Assembly (NCBI GenBank): GCA_038231775.1
Contig: JBBRKS010000143.1
Coordinates: 1-10,463, forward strand
Reading direction: 5' to 3'
DNA length: 10,463 nucleotides
Origin: Stagnihabitans sp038231775
Lineage (GTDB): Bacteria > Pseudomonadota > Alphaproteobacteria > Rhodobacterales > Rhodobacteraceae
In this document: piece by piece, positions 1 through 10,372 of the stretch
How positions within the stretch are numbered: the stretch's first letter is position 1
Layout of the letters: every line of letters begins with the position of its first letter
Translations under genes and position numbers: made by a program
The notes under the pieces: generated by a model
The model's input: the letters and a program-made list of their open reading frames with translations, nothing else
The model's database searches: none
Told to the model about the DNA's origin: nothing

Positions 1-893
1 CCGTGCAGTTCCGGATAGCCGCCCGGCAGCCAGCACACATCGGCCATAGGCGGCGGTTGATCGGCCAAGGGAGAGAACGTCACCACCTCTGCCCCCGCCG
101 CCCGCCAGCCGTCCAGCAGATGCGGATAGATAAACGAAAATGCCTCATCCCGCGCAAGGGCAATGCGCTGACCCGGCGGCGTGATGCGCTGGCCCTCGCC
201 CACAGGCAAAACCCCCGCCGCCACCCTGACCGCTTCCAGATCGACATGCGCCGCCACAAGGTCCGCCGCCGCCTGCAAAATCCGCTCCAGATCGGGCAAT
301 TCCTCGGCCTGTACCAGCCCCAGATGGCGCTCTGGCAGTTCAAGGGCCGCCACCCGGGGCAGCGCACCCAGCACGGCGATGCCCGCCTGCGCCATCCCGG
401 CGCGCAACAGCCGTTCATGCCGGGGTGAGGCGACCTTGTTGAACACCACGCCCGCCAGCCGCAATCCGGGCCGATAGGTCTGCAACCCCAAAGCCACCGC
501 CCCCGCCGTCTGCGCCTGCCCGCTGGCATCCATCACCAGCACCACCGGCCAATTCAGATGCAGCGCCAGATCCGCACTCGCCCCCCTGCCCCATTCGCCC
601 GGGGTCGCCACCCCGTCATGCAACCCCATCGACCCTTCTGCGATGACGATATCCGCCCCGGCCCCCTTGGCCAGCAAGCCCGCCACCATCGCAGGCTCCA
701 TCGCCCACGAATCGAGGTTGAACGACGGCCGCCCGGTCGCCGCCCGATGAAACGCCGGGTCAATATAATCCGGCCCCGACTTGAAGCATTGCACCGAAAG
801 GCCCCGGTTCACAAAGGCCCGCGCCAGACCCAAGGTCAGCAAGGTCTTGCCACTGCCCGACGAGGGTGCCGAAATGATCAACCCGCCGCTCAC
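1..893 (-). CDS. cobB: Cobyrinate/hydrogenobyrinate a,c-diamide synthase, N-terminal 297 residues (partial, runs off left edge)
   Basis: CobB amidates the a and c acetate side chains of hydrogenobyrinic acid, using glutamine and ATP, to give the substrate of the cobaltochelatase. The reading frame is open from a GTG at 893 to the left edge. Residues 9-17 (APSSGSGKT) form the P-loop of the dethiobiotin-synthetase-like ATPase domain, followed by GPDYIDPAFH (40-49) and EGSMGLHDG (86-94), both typical of CobB/CbiA. Residues 288-297 (WLPGGYPELH) begin the class I glutamine amidotransferase domain; its catalytic Cys and His lie beyond the window. The family is usually about 430-460 residues, so roughly two thirds is present. 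The GTG is chosen because it overlaps the cobM stop by four bases (GTGA), puts the P-loop at the usual distance from the N-terminus, and follows an AAGG eight bases upstream. The protein likely acts in the cytosol. Identity is secure; the start is likely but not proven. Confidence 0.96.
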   Translation of the reverse strand, partial: MSGGLIISAPSSGSGKTLLTLGLARAFVNRGLSVQCFKSGPDYIDPAFHRAATGRPSFNLDSWAMEPAMVAGLLAKGAGADIVIAEGSMGLHDGVATPGEWGRGASADLALHLNWPVVLVMDASGQAQTAGAVALGLQTYRPGLRLAGVVFNKVASPRHERLLRAGMAQAGIAVLGALPRVAALELPERHLGLVQAEELPDLERILQAAADLVAAHVDLEAVRVAAGVLPVGEGQRITPPGQRIALARDEAFSFIYPHLLDGWRAAGAEVVTFSPLADQPPPMADVCWLPGGYPELH

Positions 894-1666
894 TCCGGAA
901 ACCTTGGGTCAGTGCCGACGGGTCGGTACCGGCGGTCGTAATCCTCGGCATACAGGCGGCTGTCGTCGAACCCTTCGCCAGCCAAAGCCCGGCCCACAAG
1001 GATCAGGGCGGTGCGGTCAATCTCTGGCCCGACCGCCGCTGCAATGCCCGACAAAACCCCCCGCACGATGCGCTGATCCGGCCAACTGGCCCGCCAGACC
1101 ACGGCCACCGGACAATCCGCCCCATAGAACGGCACAAGCTCCGCCACCACCTGCCCCAGCGCATGAATCGACAGATGAATGGCCAACGTCGCCCCGGTCG
1201 CCGCAAACGCCGCCAAACTCTCCCCCGCAGGCATGGCAGAGGCGCGGCCAGACGTGCGCGTCAGGATCACGCTTTGCGCCAGCCCCGGCAGCGTCAACTC
1301 CACCGCCAAAGCCGCAGCCGACGCCGCGAACGAGGGCACCCCAGGCGTCACATCGTAACCGATCCCCAAAGCGCGCAAGCGGCGCAACTGCTCGCCCATC
1401 GCCGACCAGATCGACACATCGCCAGAGTGCAGGCGCGCCACATCAAACCCTTCGGCATCCGCCGCTGCCATCTCGGCGATGATGGCATCCAGTGACAGTG
1501 CTGCGGTGTTCACGATCCGGCACCCGTTGGGACAGTGCGCCAGCACCCCTTCCGGCACCAAAGACCCGGCATAAAGACAAACCGAAGAGGCGGCGATCAG
1601 GTCACGCCCGCGCAAGGTCAGCAAATCCGCCGCACCGGGTCCAGCGCCGATGAAATGAACCGTCAT
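890..1666 (-). CDS. cobM: Precorrin-4 C11-methyltransferase
   Basis: CobM transfers a methyl group from S-adenosylmethionine to C11 of precorrin-4, giving precorrin-5. The 258-residue product has the usual length and the tetrapyrrole-methylase fold signatures: the N-terminal GAGPGAADLLTLRG loop (7-20), LHSGDVSIWSA (79-89), TPGVPSFAAS (107-116) and QSVILTRTSGR (131-141). The LYAGSLVPE stretch (31-39) and the TRTSGR segment favour CobM/CbiF over the related CobI, CobJ and CobA enzymes. The ATG at 1666 overlaps the cobE stop in an ATGA and is preceded by a strong GAGGA ribosome binding site at 1677-1673, six bases away. The last codons overlap the cobB GTG start, so translation of cobE, cobM and cobB is probably coupled. 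No defects are visible. Confidence 0.97.
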   Translation of the reverse strand: MTVHFIGAGPGAADLLTLRGRDLIAASSVCLYAGSLVPEGVLAHCPNGCRIVNTAALSLDAIIAEMAAADAEGFDVARLHSGDVSIWSAMGEQLRRLRALGIGYDVTPGVPSFAASAAALAVELTLPGLAQSVILTRTSGRASAMPAGESLAAFAATGATLAIHLSIHALGQVVAELVPFYGADCPVAVVWRASWPDQRIVRGVLSGIAAAVGPEIDRTALILVGRALAGEGFDDSRLYAEDYDRRYRPVGTDPRFPE

Positions 1667-2025
1667 GGCTGTTCCTCGGCGCTTTCCGCAAGGGCAGCGA
1701 CCGCCATGCCGTCCGGCCCGGTCCTGCGCCCGTGCACCAACTTTGCCCCACGCCCGGCAGCCGCCAAAGCCGAGGCTTCGGCCACCGACCCCGTGCCATA
1801 TTCCGCCTCAACCCGGGCCGATCCTTCGATGCCCTGTGCGTGCAAAGCGGCCCGCGTGACCGGGAGGACGATCAGCCCCAATTCGTGGGCCAAGCGCACC
1901 AGCCCAGGCTCAAGCACCTTATCCTCAGCGGTGGCCAGCGCATCGCCCTGCCCGACCAACGCCATAGCCGCCCGCAGACTTTCCGCCGAAACGCCGCGCC
2001 GAAAGCCCAAGCCCACCACCCTCAT
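1663..2025 (-). CDS. cobE: CobE, small CbiG C-terminal-domain-like protein of the cobalamin pathway
   Basis: A 120-residue protein matching the C-terminal domain of CbiG as a stand-alone unit. The visible family features are MRVVGLGFRRGVS at the N-terminus (1-13), with the glycine-rich strand-loop, and GTGSVAEASALAAAG (77-91), the conserved SVAEA motif. In the anaerobic route, full-length CbiG opens the lactone ring of cobalt-precorrin-5A. The aerobic route has no matching lactone step for CobE, and its biochemical role is not settled as far as I know; precorrin binding or stabilisation is a guess. The ATG at 2025 overlaps the cobL stop in an ATGA, with a GGAG nine bases upstream; the stop overlaps cobM likewise. 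Its place between cobL and cobM in a tightly coupled operon argues that it is made together with the ring-modifying enzymes. Confidence 0.88.
   Translation of the reverse strand: MRVVGLGFRRGVSAESLRAAMALVGQGDALATAEDKVLEPGLVRLAHELGLIVLPVTRAALHAQGIEGSARVEAEYGTGSVAEASALAAAGRGAKLVHGRRTGPDGMAVAALAESAEEQP
1673..1677 (-). promoter_or_regulatory. Ribosome binding site of cobM
   Basis: GAGGA on the minus strand, six bases before the cobM ATG at 1666 and lying inside the last codons of cobE. It is one of the clearest Shine-Dalgarno sequences in the window and supports independent re-initiation at cobM as well as coupling through the ATGA overlap. Confidence 0.75.
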
Positions 2026-3200
2026 CGCACCACACTCCACTGCACCACCGGACGCGCCGCGTCCCAGCCGCGTTTTGACCCCAAAGGCCCTGCCTCGGCA
2101 ATGTCGATCCGCGTCAGCGCACCACCTTTGCTGCCATGCCACAGATACAACAGCGCCTCCGTCTCCAGCGTCACGGCGTTGATCACCAGTCTGGCACCCG
2201 GCGGCAATCGTGCCCAAAGCCGGTCCAACAGGTCGTTTGACGCGCCACCCCCGACAAAGACCACATCCGGATCGGGCAAAGCGTCCAACACCTCAGCCGC
2301 GTTGCCCGGATGCAGATGCCAGCGGTGCGCCAGCCCAAAGCGTTCGGCGTTGGTTTGGGCCCGCGCGCCCCGCGTCACGTCAGCCTCAACCGCATGGGCG
2401 ATGCTGTTGGGTGCTGCAAGCAGAAACTCGATCGAAATGCTGCCCGACCCGGCGCCCAAGTCCCACAAAACCTCACCCCCACAAGGCGCCAACGCCGACA
2501 AAGTCAGCGCGCGCACCTGACGCTTGGTGATCTGCCCGTCATGGTCAAAAAGATCATCCGGCAGCCCGCTGGCACGCGACATCCCCCGCCCGACACACCC
2601 AATCGCCACAGCCACAGGCGCTGAAAATTCGGCGTTCACAGCATCTTGCGGCGTGACCTTCACAACCCGCTCACGCGGCCCGCCTAGGCATTCCAACACA
2701 TGCAGCGTCGACTCGCCAAACCCCTGTGCCACCAGATAAGCCGCCAATTCCGCCACCGCATCCCCATCGCGCAGCAGACAAATCACCTTTTGCCCGCGCG
2801 TCAGAACGGGCCGCAGCCGGGTCAATGGGGCGGCGTGCAGGCCAAGGCAAATCACCTCCTCCAGCCGCCAGCTCAAGTGATTGGACGCGAGAGCAAAGGT
2901 TGAAGGAACAGGATAGCTGACCCATTCATCCGGCGTCAGATGCCCGACCAAAGACCCGCCCGCCCCATGCCAGAACGGATCGCCCGACGCCAGAACGGCT
3001 ACCTTTCGCCCCCGTTCGGCCAGCACCGGCGCTGTCGAAAACGGCACCTGCCACGCTCGCCCGTCAACCCCCGCCAAAGCCAGATGCCGGGGCGCGCCAA
3101 ACACGATTTCCGCCTGTGCCAGCGCCTCACGGCTTGCAACGGTCAGGCCCGCCAGTCCATCTTCGTTCAACCCGATGATCGAAAGCCAAGGTTCACCCAT
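2022..3200 (-). CDS. cobL: Precorrin-6B C5,15-methyltransferase (decarboxylating), CbiE-CbiT fusion
   Basis: CobL methylates precorrin-6B at C5 and C15 and removes the carboxyl of the C12 acetate, giving precorrin-8X. The 392-residue product has two domains. Residues 1 to about 200 are the CbiE-like tetrapyrrole methylase, with IIGLNEDGLAGLT near the N-terminus and ASGDPFWHG at 71-79. Residues about 210-392 are the CbiT-like Rossmann methyltransferase: it starts with GLPDDLFDHDGQITKRQVR (212-230), carries the SAM loop WDLGAGSGSIS (246-256) and has VVFVGGG at 313-319. The length is normal for a fused CobL. The ATG at 3200 is preferred to the in-frame ATG at 3230, because an AAGGA lies eight bases upstream of it and the protein then begins at the family's usual point. 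The gene is divergent from cobK, sharing two bases with it, and its stop overlaps the cobE start. Confidence 0.97.
   Translation of the reverse strand: MGEPWLSIIGLNEDGLAGLTVASREALAQAEIVFGAPRHLALAGVDGRAWQVPFSTAPVLAERGRKVAVLASGDPFWHGAGGSLVGHLTPDEWVSYPVPSTFALASNHLSWRLEEVICLGLHAAPLTRLRPVLTRGQKVICLLRDGDAVAELAAYLVAQGFGESTLHVLECLGGPRERVVKVTPQDAVNAEFSAPVAVAIGCVGRGMSRASGLPDDLFDHDGQITKRQVRALTLSALAPCGGEVLWDLGAGSGSISIEFLLAAPNSIAHAVEADVTRGARAQTNAERFGLAHRWHLHPGNAAEVLDALPDPDVVFVGGGASNDLLDRLWARLPPGARLVINAVTLETEALLYLWHGSKGGALTRIDIAEAGPLGSKRGWDAARPVVQWSVVR
3188..3191 (+). promoter_or_regulatory. Probable ribosome binding site of cobK, inside the 5' end of cobL
   Basis: AAGG on the plus strand, seven bases before the ATG at 3199 and ten before the adjacent in-frame ATG at 3202. 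The spacing favours 3199, but either of the tandem ATG codons could serve. The site lies on the opposite strand of the first codons of cobL. Confidence 0.5.
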
Positions 3201-3942
3201 GATGCGCGTCCTTTTGCTTGGTGGCACCACCGAAGCGTCCGACTTGGCAAAAACCTTTGCCGATCATGGCATTGCAGGCGTCTTCTCTTATGCCGGGCGA
3301 ACTGAGGCGCCTATGCCGCAACCCTTGCCGCAACGCATCGGTGGCTTTGGCGGCGTTGCAGGGCTGGCCCAGTACCTGCAAACCAACGCCATCACCCACC
3401 TGATTGACGCCACGCACCCCTTCGCCGCACAGATAAGCCGTCACGCGGTTGAGGCTGCAATTCTGACCCAAACACCCCTTCTTGCGCTGCAACGTCCGCC
3501 GTGGCGCGCGAGCGAAGGTGACCTGTGGCAGACCGTGCCCGACATGGCTGCGGCTGTGGCGGCACTTCCCGAAGCGGTGGCACGGATCTTTCTCGCCATC
3601 GGTCGCCAACAGCTTGAAGACTTCGCTGTAAAGCCCCAGCATCATTACCTTTTGCGCCTTGTTGATGCCCCGCAAAGTCTGCCATTGCCAAACGCCCAAG
3701 CGGTCATCTCGCGTGGACCGTTTACGTTGCAAGGTGATCTTGACCTGCTGCAAACCCACCGCATATCGCACATTGTCGCCAAGAACGCCGGAGGCAGCGG
3801 GGCGCGCGCCAAACTTGACGCCGCCCGCCAATTGCGCCTGCCCGTGATCCTGATCGACCGCCCGTTTGTGCCGGACAGGCCAACAGTTGCGACGGTGGCA
3901 GAGGTGCTGGCTTGGCTTCATCCCGCAAACCTTGGTGTGTAA
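3199..3942 (+). CDS. cobK: Precorrin-6A reductase (NADPH-dependent)
   Basis: CobK reduces precorrin-6A to precorrin-6B (dihydro-precorrin-6) with NADPH. The 247-residue product has the usual length. It begins with the nucleotide-binding motif MRVLLLGGTTEAS (2-14) and continues with the conserved LIDATHPFA (68-76) and KNAGGSGARAK (195-205), all characteristic of CobK/CbiJ. It is the only plus-strand gene in the window. Its start overlaps the start of divergent cobL by two bases, and its last 25 bases overlap the 3' end of convergent cobJ. Any promoter for it must therefore lie inside the cobL coding sequence. Tandem ATG codons at 3199 and 3202 are both possible starts, and an upstream in-frame ATG at 3175 would add eight residues before the family's usual N-terminus, so it is disfavoured. 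No frame or motif damage is visible. Confidence 0.96.
   Translation: MMRVLLLGGTTEASDLAKTFADHGIAGVFSYAGRTEAPMPQPLPQRIGGFGGVAGLAQYLQTNAITHLIDATHPFAAQISRHAVEAAILTQTPLLALQRPPWRASEGDLWQTVPDMAAAVAALPEAVARIFLAIGRQQLEDFAVKPQHHYLLRLVDAPQSLPLPNAQAVISRGPFTLQGDLDLLQTHRISHIVAKNAGGSGARAKLDAARQLRLPVILIDRPFVPDRPTVATVAEVLAWLHPANLGV
3209..3213 (-). promoter_or_regulatory. Ribosome binding site of cobL, inside the 5' end of cobK
   Basis: AAGGA on the minus strand, eight bases before the cobL ATG at 3200. It decides the cobL start against the upstream in-frame ATG at 3230. It lies on the opposite strand of codons 4-5 of cobK, so the cobL leader is entirely antisense to cobK coding sequence. Confidence 0.7.
3918..3942. 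other. Convergent overlap of the cobJ and cobK 3' ends
   Basis: The last 25 bases of cobK (stop TAA at 3940-3942) and of cobJ (stop TGA at 3920-3918) read the same DNA on opposite strands. Both proteins end where their families normally end (CobJ with VYTPRFAG after the conserved TLVIVGNS; CobK with AEVLAWLHPANLGV), so neither looks extended by mutation. I see no inverted repeat followed by a T run here, so transcription from either side probably runs into the opposite gene. Confidence 0.85.
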
Positions 3943-4652
3943 ACGTAACGCCCAACCCGCCGCGTCGCCGAATTGCCCACGATGACAAGCGTCCGCATAT
4001 CCGCCATCTCTGGCACAGCCTGACCCAGTGTCACGGTAAGCAGCGCCTGTTCAGGGGTCGACACTGCCCTCGCAAACGAAATAAGCCTTTCCGGCCCGCA
4101 ACTTGCGCGCAAAACCTCAAGCGTTTTGGCAAAGCCGTCCGGCCTGCTGGCAGAGCGCGGGTTGTAAAACGCCATCGCCAGATCAGCCTCTGCCGCCAAC
4201 CTTAGACGCCGTTCGATCAGCGCCCAGGGTTTAAGATTATCCGAAAGGTTGATGCAGCAAAAATCGTGCCCCAAAGGCGCGCCCAATGCCGCCGCCGCCG
4301 CCAGCATCGCCGTTATGCCGGGCAGCACCCGGATCGGCAAGCCTTGCGCTTCGGGCCAATCCTCAAGCGCCTCAAACACCGCAGAGGCCATCGCAAACAC
4401 CCCCGGATCACCTGAGGATACGACCACAACCCTTTGACCATGCAGGCCCATTTCCAAAGCATGGCGAGCACGGTCCAACTCGACCCGGTTGTCCGACGGA
4501 TGCAGCGTCAACCCCGGACGCGCCGCAATTCGCGCCACGTAAGGGATGTATCCGACGATATCCGTGGCCTGCGCCAACGCCTCAGCCACCTCTGGCGTCA
4601 CCATCGCCGCAGCGCCGGGGCCAAGGCCCACAATGTCCAAACTGCCGCTCAT
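3918..4652 (-). CDS. cobJ: Precorrin-3B C17-methyltransferase (ring contraction)
   Basis: CobJ methylates precorrin-3B at C17 and drives the contraction of the macrocycle that creates the corrin skeleton, giving precorrin-4. The 244-residue product carries GLGPG (9-13), GYIPYV (34-39), SSGDPGVFAMA (79-89), PGITA (111-115), DFCCINLSD (130-138), FYNPRS (162-167) and the C-terminal TLVIVGNS (221-228). The GYIPYV, SSGDPGVFAMA and FYNPRS segments separate CobJ/CbiH from the other methylases of the pathway. The ATG at 4652 overlaps the cobI stop (ATGA). The upstream Shine-Dalgarno is weak, so translation probably depends on coupling to cobI. In-frame ATG codons further upstream lie inside cobI and would add unconserved sequence. 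Its 3' end overlaps cobK on the other strand. Confidence 0.97.
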   Translation of the reverse strand: MSGSLDIVGLGPGAAAMVTPEVAEALAQATDIVGYIPYVARIAARPGLTLHPSDNRVELDRARHALEMGLHGQRVVVVSSGDPGVFAMASAVFEALEDWPEAQGLPIRVLPGITAMLAAAAALGAPLGHDFCCINLSDNLKPWALIERRLRLAAEADLAMAFYNPRSASRPDGFAKTLEVLRASCGPERLISFARAVSTPEQALLTVTLGQAVPEMADMRTLVIVGNSATRRVGRYVYTPRFAG

Positions 4653-5380
4653 TCCGCCAGCTCGGGTCGACGCCCCTGCCCGTGGACCAACACGATGGCG
4701 AAGTACGGGCATTGCGTGGCGTCGGCGTCAACCAGCCGCTGAATCCGCTGGTTGGGCATGGTCCCCGCCTCGACCAGCCAAGCCGCATCCAAGCGCCCGG
4801 CAGCTTGCAAAGCGCGGCGGATTTTCGGAAGATTGCGCCCGGTTTTCATGACGACCAGCGCGTCGGCATCGGTCATAAAGCGCACCAGATCCGCCTCTGG
4901 CAGCGTGCCCATCAGCACCGACAGGACATCGTCGCCCCATGTGATCGGCGTGCCGGTCGCCGTCCAGCAGCCTGACATTCCAGTGATGCCGGGAATGATC
5001 TCCATCTCAACAACGCCCGCCAAGCGACTGTAAAGATGCATGAAAGAGCCGTAAAAGAATGGATCGCCTTCGCACAGCACCACAACGTCCGAGGTTCGCG
5101 CGACCGCATTCAACCGCCGCGCCCAATCGTCGTAAAACCGCGCCAACGCCTCGTTGTACTCCGGTCCGTCGAACGGCAGTTCGGTCGTAACCGGGTATTC
5201 CATCGCATGTTCCACCGCATCGGCGCGCAGCAAACCGGTCACGATGCGCCGCGCCTGCCCGGCCCGGCCCGCCTTGCGAAAATAGGCGATTTGGCTGGCC
5301 GACGTGACAGCCCGGTGCGCCCGCAGGCTCATCAGATCGGGGTCGCCGGGGCCAAGGCCGGTGCAGATGATTTTGCCCAT
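4649..5380 (-). CDS. cobI: Precorrin-2 C20-methyltransferase
   Basis: CobI adds a methyl group from S-adenosylmethionine to C20 of precorrin-2, committing it to B12 rather than siroheme, and gives precorrin-3A. The 243-residue product starts with MGKIICTGLGPGDPDLMSLRA (SAM-binding loop at 8-14) and has LCEGDPFFYGSFMHLY (102-117), PGITGMSG (130-137) and VVMKTGRNLPKI (176-187), the pattern expected of CobI/CbiL. The ATG at 5380 is one base past the cobH stop and has a GGAAAG six bases upstream. The frame stays open upstream into cobH to an ATG at 5482, but that would add 34 residues with no family similarity. The stop overlaps the cobJ start by four bases. It normally works just before CobG, encoded two genes upstream. 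Confidence 0.97.
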   Translation of the reverse strand: MGKIICTGLGPGDPDLMSLRAHRAVTSASQIAYFRKAGRAGQARRIVTGLLRADAVEHAMEYPVTTELPFDGPEYNEALARFYDDWARRLNAVARTSDVVVLCEGDPFFYGSFMHLYSRLAGVVEMEIIPGITGMSGCWTATGTPITWGDDVLSVLMGTLPEADLVRFMTDADALVVMKTGRNLPKIRRALQAAGRLDAAWLVEAGTMPNQRIQRLVDADATQCPYFAIVLVHGQGRRPELAE

Positions 5381-5381
5381 G

Positions 5382-6011
5382 CTATTCTTTCCGGCTGGCC
5401 AAAGCGTTGACCGCCGCCACCGTGATCGCAGACCCGCCAAGCCGCCCTTCAACCACAACAAAGGGTACAGAAGCTGCCGCAATCAGCGCTGCTTTGGATT
5501 CCGCGGCCCCAATAAAGCCCACCGGGCAGCCGATGATGGCCGCCGGACGTGGACAAGCTTCGTCCTGCAACATATTGAGAAGGTGAAACAATGCAGTCGG
5601 CGCATTGCCAATTGCCACCACCGCACCCGCCAGATGCGGCCGCCACAACTCCAACGCGGCGGCAGAGCGGGTGTTGCCCATCGCCTTGGCCATATCGGGC
5701 ACGCGGGGGTCATTCAGGGTGCAGATGACCTCGTTTCCGGCAGGCAAACGGGGCCGCGTAATGCCCTCTGACACCATGCGCGCGTCGCACAGGATCGGCG
5801 CGCCAGCCTCTAACGCAGCCCGCGCCGCGATGGCCATGCCGGGGGAAAAGCGCACAAATTTCTCAAGCCCGACCATGCCAGCGGCGTGAATCATGCGAAC
5901 GACGACAACCTCTTCTTCGTCCGTAAAACAAGAAAGGTCGGCTTCGGCCCGGATCATGGCAAAGCTTTTAAGGTAGATCGCAGCGCCGTCGGTTTCATAA
6001 ATATGCTGCAT
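5382..6011 (-). CDS. cobH: Precorrin-8X methylmutase
   Basis: CobH moves the C11 methyl group of precorrin-8X to C12, producing hydrogenobyrinic acid, the first stable corrin of the aerobic route. The 209-residue protein is full length. The catalytic His is seen in RMIHAAGMVG, at residue 42, and NTRSA places an Arg at 115; both match, one residue off, the active-site His and Arg I recall for the Pseudomonas denitrificans enzyme. GCPVGFIGAAESK (161-173) and GRLGGSA (189-195) are further family motifs. The ATG at 6011 directly abuts the cobG stop with no gap, and an AAGGTG six bases before it overlaps the end of cobG. The cobI start follows one base after its stop. The enzyme needs no cofactor. 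Confidence 0.97.
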   Translation of the reverse strand: MQHIYETDGAAIYLKSFAMIRAEADLSCFTDEEEVVVVRMIHAAGMVGLEKFVRFSPGMAIAARAALEAGAPILCDARMVSEGITRPRLPAGNEVICTLNDPRVPDMAKAMGNTRSAAALELWRPHLAGAVVAIGNAPTALFHLLNMLQDEACPRPAAIIGCPVGFIGAAESKAALIAAASVPFVVVEGRLGGSAITVAAVNALASRKE

Positions 6012-7134
6012 TTACATCACCTTGCGCAGAGTTTCTGAAGTGATCTCGTGGGCTGTCAGAACCGGCCCAAGCCCGCCGGCTTTTGCGTTGGGCAGGATCG
6101 CATAGCCGTGCCGCGTCGCCGAAAGGGTCAGGTCAGCGGGCCCAGGATGGGCACACCCTTTCCCACAGCCCGACACATGCAACAGCTTGCCCATCGGCAC
6201 ATTGGGCGCCAGACGGCGAGCAAGACTGCGGGTTTCCTGCAGCGCCTGCGGGCAACCGGGCGCGCCCGTGCATGCGAGAACCCGCAAGCGCGCGTCGTCG
6301 CTTTGCGTGATCAGCGCCGGATGTGCAGGTGCTTGCGCGCCGACAAGCAGCAGCATGCGCCAAGATGTCACCCGAACTGAGTCGGTCATCGTGGCTATTT
6401 CTACAAGAACTTCGGCCCGCAAGGTGCCGAATTCAAAACCAATAAGTGCACCGTCACTGGTCTGCCCCGGCGCAGCGGCCATAGCAATCGGAGCCGGTTC
6501 GGCATTGGTTTCAAACGGCATATCGGTCTTGGGATGGCTCGCCATCCGGCCCCGCCCCTCCCTGATCCCGCCAGAGGCTGCAAACCACTCTGCCATCCGC
6601 ATCGCCTGCGGCACGGCATCGGTCAGGGTCACCGCTTGGCCCCCCAATGCGCCGTCGGCCCGCAGGATCAACGCGCCAGCAGCGCCGCGCTCAATGCGGA
6701 TATCGGCCGAGGTATCGGCCAGAACCCGGGTCGACCCCATATCCACCGCAAACCCGAATTTGTTCGGCAGATCAGGGCCTTGGCGCAGGGCGCTGTAAAG
6801 ATCGGTCGCCAATGACGCAACCTCTGGACCCCGCCAAAACGGTGAGATCACCACATTGCGGTGACTTTCGCTTTGCGCATCCGGGTCAATCAAAGCCAAT
6901 TCATCCAGCGCCGCGATCAAAGCGCCATGGCTTTGCGCTGTAACACCGCGCAGTTGCACATTGGCGCGGGCGGTCAGTTCGACAATGCCGTTGCCATAGC
7001 GCAACGCTGCAGCAGCGATGCCGCGAAGTTGGGCGCTGCTAAGTTCGGCCATCCGGGGCCGGATGCGGACCACCAGACCGTCGCCAGACTCCATCGGAGT
7101 CAGCGCGCCGGGGCACCAGCCTTTCACTGTGAAA

Positions 7135-7142
<8 letters not shown>
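6012..7142 (-). CDS. cobG: Precorrin-3B synthase (oxygen-dependent monooxygenase, nitrite/sulfite-reductase-like)
   Basis: CobG uses molecular oxygen to hydroxylate C20 of precorrin-3A and form the ring-A lactone, giving precorrin-3B. Its presence marks the pathway as the aerobic one. The 376-residue protein opens with the ferredoxin-like half-domain of the nitrite/sulfite reductase family (GWCPGALTPMESGDG near the N-terminus, then IVELTARANVQLRGV at about 53-67). The [4Fe-4S] motif is intact: CTGAPGC gives Cys291 and Cys297, and SGCGKGC gives Cys326 and Cys330. It is shorter than the P. denitrificans protein (about 460 residues), but all expected motifs are present and no frameshift is seen. 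The ATG at 7142 overlaps the end of cobN by eight bases and has an AAGGG seven bases upstream. R. capsulatus uses the unrelated CobZ for this step; no CobZ is encoded here. Confidence 0.95.
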
Positions 7143-10371
<3,229 letters not shown>

Positions 10372-10372
10372 G

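Noticed and set aside
781..1482. Long plus-strand open frame of 233 codons opposite cobM and cobB
   Set aside because: It is rich in Pro, Arg, Ser and Thr with no recognisable motif, as expected of the reverse strand of a high-GC gene; cobM and cobB in the same DNA have clear family motifs.
1732..2520. Plus-strand open frame of 262 codons opposite cobE and cobL
   Set aside because: Low-complexity Pro/Arg/Ala/Ser composition and no motif; it is a shadow of cobL and cobE.
3060..3330. Promoter-like hexamers around the divergent cobK/cobL starts
   Set aside because: TTGCAA near 3135 on the plus strand and TTGCCA on the minus strand resemble -35 boxes, but I found no convincing -10 partner at proper spacing for either.
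3193..3921. Minus-strand open frame of 242 codons opposite cobK
   Set aside because: If real it would keep the whole region on one strand, but its sequence shows no known motif, while the plus-strand frame has the full set of CobK motifs.
3199..3942. Possible lower GC content of cobK as a sign of separate transfer
   Set aside because: Hand counts of 60-base rows in cobK vary widely (about 52 to 72 percent), so no consistent difference from the neighbours can be claimed.
4281..4300. Short GCC triplet repeat in cobJ
   Set aside because: It encodes an alanine-rich stretch of the protein and is normal codon use at this GC content.
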